This document shows positions 1 through 8,850 of a stretch of 8,850 nt of DNA, piece by piece (positions within the stretch are counted from its first letter, which is position 1; every line of letters starts with the position of its first letter). The stretch is from contig WVWW01000198.1 of the NCBI GenBank assembly GCA_011773795.1, positions 1-8,850 of the forward strand. Reading direction: 5' to 3'. A program made the translations under genes and the position numbers. The notes under the pieces are model-generated. The model was not told the origin of the DNA, searched no databases, and saw nothing but the letters and a program-made list of their open reading frames with translations. This stretch comes from Acidobacteriota bacterium (GTDB lineage: Bacteria > Acidobacteriota > Polarisedimenticolia > Polarisedimenticolales > Polarisedimenticolaceae).

Positions 1-555
1 CCACAGCGCCTTGGCCGTCTGCGCGATGCGTGGTGTCAGCTTCTCGGTGGTCGGCCCGGGCGCTTCCGCGCCGAGCAGCTCCATCCCGCCGACGGCCAGC
101 TTGGGCAGGATCGCGATGCCGAGCACGATGATGCCCATCCCGCCGAGCCACTGGGTGAGCGAGCGCCACATCAACAAGCCGGCCGGTTCGGCCTCGATAT
201 CGGTGAGGATCGTCGCGCCCGTGGTCGTGAAGCCCGAGGTCGATTCGAACAGCGCGTCGATGGCGAACAGCGGTCCCTTGTGGATGATCCACGGGATCGC
301 ACCGATCAACGAGGCCGTAACCCACGCCGCAGCGACGAGGACGAACGCCTCCCGACGCCCCAGAACGAGCTCGCCATCCGGCTTGAACGTGCGCTGCAAC
401 GTCAGGCCGGCGATCAGCGCCAGGCCGGCGGTGATCAGGAACGCCTGGAAGTCCGGCCCCTTTTTTGCGTAGGAAACGAAGACCGGCACGAATAGCGCGG
501 CCGTGATCGCCAACAACAGACGACCCAGCAGAAAAAAGACCGAACCGAGTTTCAT
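1..555 (-). CDS. trkH: TrkH-type potassium uptake protein, N-terminal 185 residues (cut by window edge)
   Basis: TrkH/KtrB-family K+-translocating subunit of the inner membrane, partner of the TrkA protein encoded just upstream. The frame is open from an ATG at 555 to the window edge, so the C-terminal part is missing. Hydrophobic segments lie at about residues 5-28, 36-54 and 70-91. The first pore loop at residues 103-115 reads FESTSGFTTTGAT, the family's selectivity-filter signature (TTG at 111-113). It is followed by W130..QW136-LGG and a hydrophobic helix ending in P151, also typical of TrkH. Family members are usually about 480 residues with four such pore repeats, so only the first is visible. 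The start overlaps the trkA stop as ATGA, and no clear Shine-Dalgarno sequence precedes it, which suggests translational coupling. KtrB is the main alternative name; the paired two-RCK TrkA favours TrkH. Confidence 0.95.
   Translation of the reverse strand, partial: MKLGSVFFLLGRLLLAITAALFVPVFVSYAKKGPDFQAFLITAGLALIAGLTLQRTFKPDGELVLGRREAFVLVAAAWVTASLIGAIPWIIHKGPLFAIDALFESTSGFTTTGATILTDIEAEPAGLLMWRSLTQWLGGMGIIVLGIAILPKLAVGGMELLGAEAPGPTTEKLTPRIAQTAKALW
552..555 (-). other. ATGA stop/start overlap of trkA and trkH
   Basis: On the minus strand the four bases 555-552 read ATGA. The ATG starts trkH and the TGA ends trkA. Such overlaps usually mean the two proteins are translated by coupled re-initiation, which suits subunits of one complex. 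Confidence 0.9.
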
Positions 556-1883
556 CGTCCGCGGAAAAGCCTTTCGAGTTGGGGCAGCGCCTCGGAAAGT
601 GTGAAGACCACCGCGCGATCCCCCTCCTCGAACCGAAAATCACCACCCGGGATGAAGTTCTGGTTGCCGCGGATCACGGCTCCGACGATGGCCGCCCGCG
701 GGAAACGCATCTCCGCGAGGGTGCGCTTGAGAACCCGTGCCTTTGCCGGCACCTTGAACTCCACGACCTCCGCGTCGCCGCCCTCGACGAGATCCAGGCT
801 GAGGATCTCCCGGCGGTGCACCATGCGCAGGATCGTGCCCGCGATCATCATTCGCGGGGATACCGGCACATCGATCTGAACGGCCTTCATGAGGTTGAGG
901 AATTCGGGACGGTGGTACAGCGCCACGACGACGCGAGCCCCGGCCTGGCGCGCGAGCAACGCCGCGAGCAGGTTGTTCTCGTCGTCCTGGGTCGCGGAAA
1001 CGAAGTAGTCGGCCTCGGCGACACCGGCTTCGGCGAGCATCTCGTTGTCGATCGCGTTGCCCTCGAGAACGAGCGCTTCGGGCACCTTCGCGGCAAAGTC
1101 GAAAGCCCGCTCGCGACCGCGCTGGATCACGGTCACACGGACCTTCTGGTGAATCAACATGCGGGCCAGCGCCGCGCCGACATGTCCGGCCCCGGCGATG
1201 ACGACATGCTCGACCGTTTCCGATTCCAGCCCGATCGACGAGAGATAGTCCGCCGCGGTCTCGTTCGGACCGACCGCGTAGAGCAGGTCTCCGGGACGCA
1301 ACTTCGTATCGCCACGCGGGATCACTGTTCCCGACGAGCGGTGGATTCCGGCGAGGATCCACCCTGCGGGTCCCTCGATCTCCTTGAGCCGCCTGCCGTA
1401 GATGGGTGCGCTGATCGACGGTCGAGCCTGCAGCAACACCAGCTTGCCGTCCCCGAACGATCGCGCCTTGCCCGCTCCGGGCACCTTGGTCAGTCCCACG
1501 ATCTCCTCGGCCACCAAACGTTCCGGGAAGAGCGGTGTGATACCGGGGTCCTTCTTGACCAGCGGGTTCTTGCCCATGTCCGGGTTGCCGATGCGAACCA
1601 CCGCCTGCTTGACGCCGATGGCGCGCGCCGTGATCGAGGACAGGATGTTGACGGCGTCGTTGTCCGAAACCGCGAACATCAAGTCGGCGCTGTCGATCCC
1701 GTGCTTCTTTAGCAGCCTCGGGTTGCAGCCGTTTCCGCGAACCGCAAGAAGATCCATCGACTTCTGGAGATCGGCGACTTTCTTGGCATCCCGCTCGACG
1801 ATGACGAGGTCGTGGCCCTCGAGGACCAGCGAGGAGGCGATATGGATTCCGACCTCGCCGGCGCCGACGATGAAGATCCTCAT
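552..1883 (-). CDS. trkA: Trk system potassium uptake protein TrkA
   Basis: Cytoplasmic regulatory subunit of Trk K+ uptake; it binds nicotinamide nucleotides and gates TrkH. The 443 residues hold the duplicated RCK layout of TrkA (usual length about 450-460). The first Rossmann domain has GAGEVG at 7-12 and E30 at the end of the second strand. A first RCK_C domain spans about 141-218, the second Rossmann domain has GAGHVG at 231-236, and the second RCK_C spans about 366-441. Conserved segments after the Rossmann core are AVSDNDAVNI (71-80) and ATQDDENNLLAALLARQAGA (297-316). In the second Rossmann domain the position that is often acidic is Q254, so its nucleotide binding may be altered. The gene starts 12 bases after the Nramp-like gene and its TGA overlaps the trkH ATG. 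No obvious Shine-Dalgarno precedes the start. MRIFIVGAG is the usual N-terminus of the family, which fixes the start. Confidence 0.96.
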   Translation of the reverse strand: MRIFIVGAGEVGIHIASSLVLEGHDLVIVERDAKKVADLQKSMDLLAVRGNGCNPRLLKKHGIDSADLMFAVSDNDAVNILSSITARAIGVKQAVVRIGNPDMGKNPLVKKDPGITPLFPERLVAEEIVGLTKVPGAGKARSFGDGKLVLLQARPSISAPIYGRRLKEIEGPAGWILAGIHRSSGTVIPRGDTKLRPGDLLYAVGPNETAADYLSSIGLESETVEHVVIAGAGHVGAALARMLIHQKVRVTVIQRGRERAFDFAAKVPEALVLEGNAIDNEMLAEAGVAEADYFVSATQDDENNLLAALLARQAGARVVVALYHRPEFLNLMKAVQIDVPVSPRMMIAGTILRMVHRREILSLDLVEGGDAEVVEFKVPAKARVLKRTLAEMRFPRAAIVGAVIRGNQNFIPGGDFRFEEGDRAVVFTLSEALPQLERLFRGR

Positions 1884-1895
1884 GGCCGAAGGATT

Positions 1896-3185
1896 TTACC
1901 CGAGATCGGTAAAGAAAGCGCGTGCCGTTTCGAACGCCTTGCCCAGTTCCTCGTAAGCGATGTAGCCGAACAGGATCAAACAGACGATCAGCAACCCGAT
2001 CGTCCAGGGCCCGTTCTTCAGCGAACCGACCCAGCGGCGCCGCCCGTTGAGGAAGAGCAGGGTCGCCGCGAGAAACGGGATGAACAACGCTCCCATCACC
2101 GAATAGATCACGACCAGTAAGACCGGCCGGCCGATCGCGAGCAGCGTCAGCGGCGGCACCGCCAGCCAGAACAAAAAGATGCGGTAGCTCGGCGTTCTCG
2201 TGAGCTCGATCTCTCCACCCTGCGCATCGACCAGGCGATAGCCCCGGACGAGTCGCAGGAAGTCGGCGAAAAGGTAGGGTACGCCCTGCCAAACACCAAG
2301 CATCGACGTGGCCACGGCACCCCAGAACCCGATCAGGAATGTCCAGCGGCCCGCGGGTCCGACAACCCCTTCGAGCATCGTCGCCATCGTCAACGCCGCG
2401 CCGCTGCCCGCGACCTCCTGGCCTCCGTGAAGCGTGTGCGATGCGAGAATGACGACCGCCACACCAAAGATTCCGGTCAACGTGTAGGCGACGATGAGGT
2501 CGAGCCGCATAGTCGACGCGAACCTTTTGCCCTCCCAACCCTTTTCGCGAATCCAGTACCCGTAAGAGAGCAACGTAACGCTGCCGCCGACGCCGCCCAT
2601 CACGCCGAGGATCCACTTCCCGCTCCCCGCGGGGATCCCCGCCTCACGGACGCTACGCGCTGCCGATTCCAGCGGCGGCGCGACGAACAGCGCGCAGCCG
2701 ATCAGGGCCACGAACATCACACCGATGAACAACTTGATGGATCGCTCGAACGTTGCATACCCGCCGGTCAGCACGACGACGGCCGCGACGATCGAATGGA
2801 CGACCGCCCAGACCTCCAGCGACACGGCGGGTACCAACGCGTGCGCCGCCAGACCGCAGCTGTTGATCAGTGCCGCCCCGACGATAAAGGACCACAGGAC
2901 GAGATACACCATGAAGGTCCACTGCACACCGCGGCCCAGGTGCTGCGCCCAACCCTCGAGCAGGGTGGTCCCGGTCGCGAGCTGCCAGCGCGCGAGCCCC
3001 TCGTTGAGCGCGAACTTGAACACGGCCCCGAGCGCCGCGGCCCAGACCACGGCAAAGCCGAACTTCGAGCCCGAAACGGTGGCGGCCACCATGTCGCCCG
3101 CACCGACACCGGTCGCCGCGATGGCCAGCCCGGGTCCCAAGACCAGGAGTGCCTGCCGGAATCCGAGTCGCACTTCGGCCATCAT
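1896..3185 (-). CDS. Nramp-fold membrane transporter, divergent subfamily with altered metal-binding motifs
   Basis: Polytopic inner-membrane protein of 429 residues with about eleven hydrophobic segments, matching the size and topology of Nramp/MntH transporters. The start of the first helix (GPG at 17-19) and the stretch GSKFGF (39-44), with WxxxLG following, align well with Nramp TM1-TM2. The canonical metal-binding DPGN of TM1 is here GAGD (28-31). The TM6 methionine motif (MPH in MntH) is replaced by about TLL (204-206) inside GGVGGSVTLLSYGYW. Both coordinating positions are therefore changed, and transport of Mn2+/Fe2+ should not be assumed; the substrate is unknown. The ATG at 3185 is followed directly by a second ATG at 3182, either of which could be used. 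The first overlaps the stop of a small upstream ORF. The gene ends 12 bases before trkA, so it probably shares its mRNA. The fold assignment is fairly firm, the function is open. Confidence 0.82.
   Translation of the reverse strand: MMAEVRLGFRQALLVLGPGLAIAATGVGAGDMVAATVSGSKFGFAVVWAAALGAVFKFALNEGLARWQLATGTTLLEGWAQHLGRGVQWTFMVYLVLWSFIVGAALINSCGLAAHALVPAVSLEVWAVVHSIVAAVVVLTGGYATFERSIKLFIGVMFVALIGCALFVAPPLESAARSVREAGIPAGSGKWILGVMGGVGGSVTLLSYGYWIREKGWEGKRFASTMRLDLIVAYTLTGIFGVAVVILASHTLHGGQEVAGSGAALTMATMLEGVVGPAGRWTFLIGFWGAVATSMLGVWQGVPYLFADFLRLVRGYRLVDAQGGEIELTRTPSYRIFLFWLAVPPLTLLAIGRPVLLVVIYSVMGALFIPFLAATLLFLNGRRRWVGSLKNGPWTIGLLIVCLILFGYIAYEELGKAFETARAFFTDLG
3182..3185 (-). other. ATGA stop/start overlap of small ORF and Nramp-like gene
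   Basis: Minus-strand bases 3185-3182 read ATGA: the ATG opens the Nramp-like gene and the TGA closes the 44-codon ORF upstream. A second ATG follows immediately at 3182. The arrangement is the same as at the trkA/trkH junction and supports coupled translation, provided the small ORF is real. Confidence 0.65.
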
Positions 3186-3316
3186 TCGCCGTGCAGCGCC
3201 GCGTCGGCCTCGATCTCGATCGACATCTGCGGATCGATCAACGCCGCGACGCGCTCGAGTACCCGGCCAACGCCTTCCACGGCGTGCCCGGCCCCCGGAC
3301 CTTCACGCTCCGCCAT
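3182..3316 (-). CDS. Possible 44-residue small protein (leader ORF) before the Nramp-like gene
   Basis: Short open frame of 44 codons from ATG at 3316 to TGA at 3184-3182. I do not recognise the product. It starts MAEREGPGAG, has a predicted amphipathic helix around residues 14-28 (VEGVGRVLERVAALI) and ends acidic. No membrane segment or signal peptide is visible. In favour of a real gene: about 36 of 44 third positions are G or C, as in the neighbours; its stop overlaps the next start as ATGA; and a promoter-like TAGGCT lies seven bases from its ATG, fitting a leaderless message. An in-frame TAG lies nine bases upstream of the ATG, so no longer start is possible. Against: it is short, has no Shine-Dalgarno and no known family. 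It could serve as a regulatory leader peptide rather than a functional protein. Confidence 0.45.
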   Translation of the reverse strand: MAEREGPGAGHAVEGVGRVLERVAALIDPQMSIEIEADAALHGE

Positions 3317-3383
3317 GCCGGAAGCCTATCGCGAACCTGTGTCCGTTCAAAGGCGCGGGTGCGTTCCGGTCGCGCCGCCGGAC
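3317..3383. other. Short intergenic gap between the large surface-protein gene and the transport cluster
   Basis: Sixty-seven bases without a coding frame I would support. It holds the candidate promoter and, at 3365-3382, a weak TCCGG/CCGGA hairpin with an 8-base loop and no T-run. I see no convincing terminator, so read-through from the large gene cannot be excluded. Confidence 0.6.
3323..3350 (-). promoter_or_regulatory. Candidate sigma70-type promoter for the small ORF-Nramp-trkA-trkH cluster
   Basis: On the minus strand TTGAAC (3350-3345) is followed after 16 bases by TAGGCT (3328-3323). TAGGCT fits the TAnnnT form of -10 elements in GC-rich bacteria. Six bases separate it from the A of the ATG at 3316, so transcription would begin at or next to the start codon, giving a leaderless mRNA. 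This is a visual match only; the -35 box fits four of six positions. Confidence 0.33.

Positions 3384-8850
<5,467 letters not shown>

Noticed and set aside
579..1712. Plus-strand open frame of 377 codons opposite trkA
   Set aside because: It is the antisense shadow of a conserved gene in GC-rich DNA; the translation shows no domain.
640..2616. Minus-strand open frame of 658 codons spanning parts of trkA and the Nramp-like gene
   Set aside because: It is in a different frame from two well-supported genes, has an Arg-rich low-complexity composition and resembles no family.
3365..3382. Hairpin TCCGG/CCGGA just after the stop of the large gene, as a terminator
   Set aside because: The stem is five base pairs with an eight-base loop and there is no T-run on either strand, so it does not meet the pattern of an intrinsic terminator.

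Overview
All genes that can be supported in this 8.85 kb window lie on the minus strand and fill almost all of it. The window is GC-rich, with strong G/C preference at third codon positions. The large secreted-type protein combines CotH, lamin-tail, thrombospondin type 3 and fibronectin-like modules. That combination suggests an environmental bacterium of the Myxococcota/deltaproteobacterial, Acidobacteriota or Planctomycetota type. The assignment rests on domain style only and is tentative.

The right-hand 5.4 kb (3384-8850) is the 3' part of one very large gene whose start lies beyond the window. In protein order it reads: the C-terminal part of a CotH-type kinase domain, two lamin-tail domains and a divergent third one, a long Ca2+-binding TSP3 array, a fibronectin-like module, more TSP3 repeats, a tandem pair of jelly-roll-like domains, and a last short TSP3 stretch that ends the protein. 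The jelly-roll pair appears to split a single TSP3 repeat unit.

The left-hand 3.3 kb (1-3316) is a compact transport cluster. A possible 44-residue ORF (3182-3316) is preceded by a promoter-like sequence placed as for a leaderless message. It overlaps by ATGA the start of a membrane protein of Nramp-like fold (1896-3185), in which both canonical metal-binding motifs are changed. Twelve bases further on comes trkA (552-1883), the NAD-binding regulator of Trk potassium uptake. trkA overlaps by ATGA with trkH (1-555, cut by the left edge), the potassium-translocating subunit.

TrkA and TrkH are expected to form a K+ uptake system at the inner membrane. The tight spacing suggests that the Nramp-like protein, and the small ORF if it is real, are co-transcribed with them. 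The large surface protein is probably a separate transcription unit. No RNA genes, insertion sequences, CRISPR arrays or convincing intrinsic terminators were seen.
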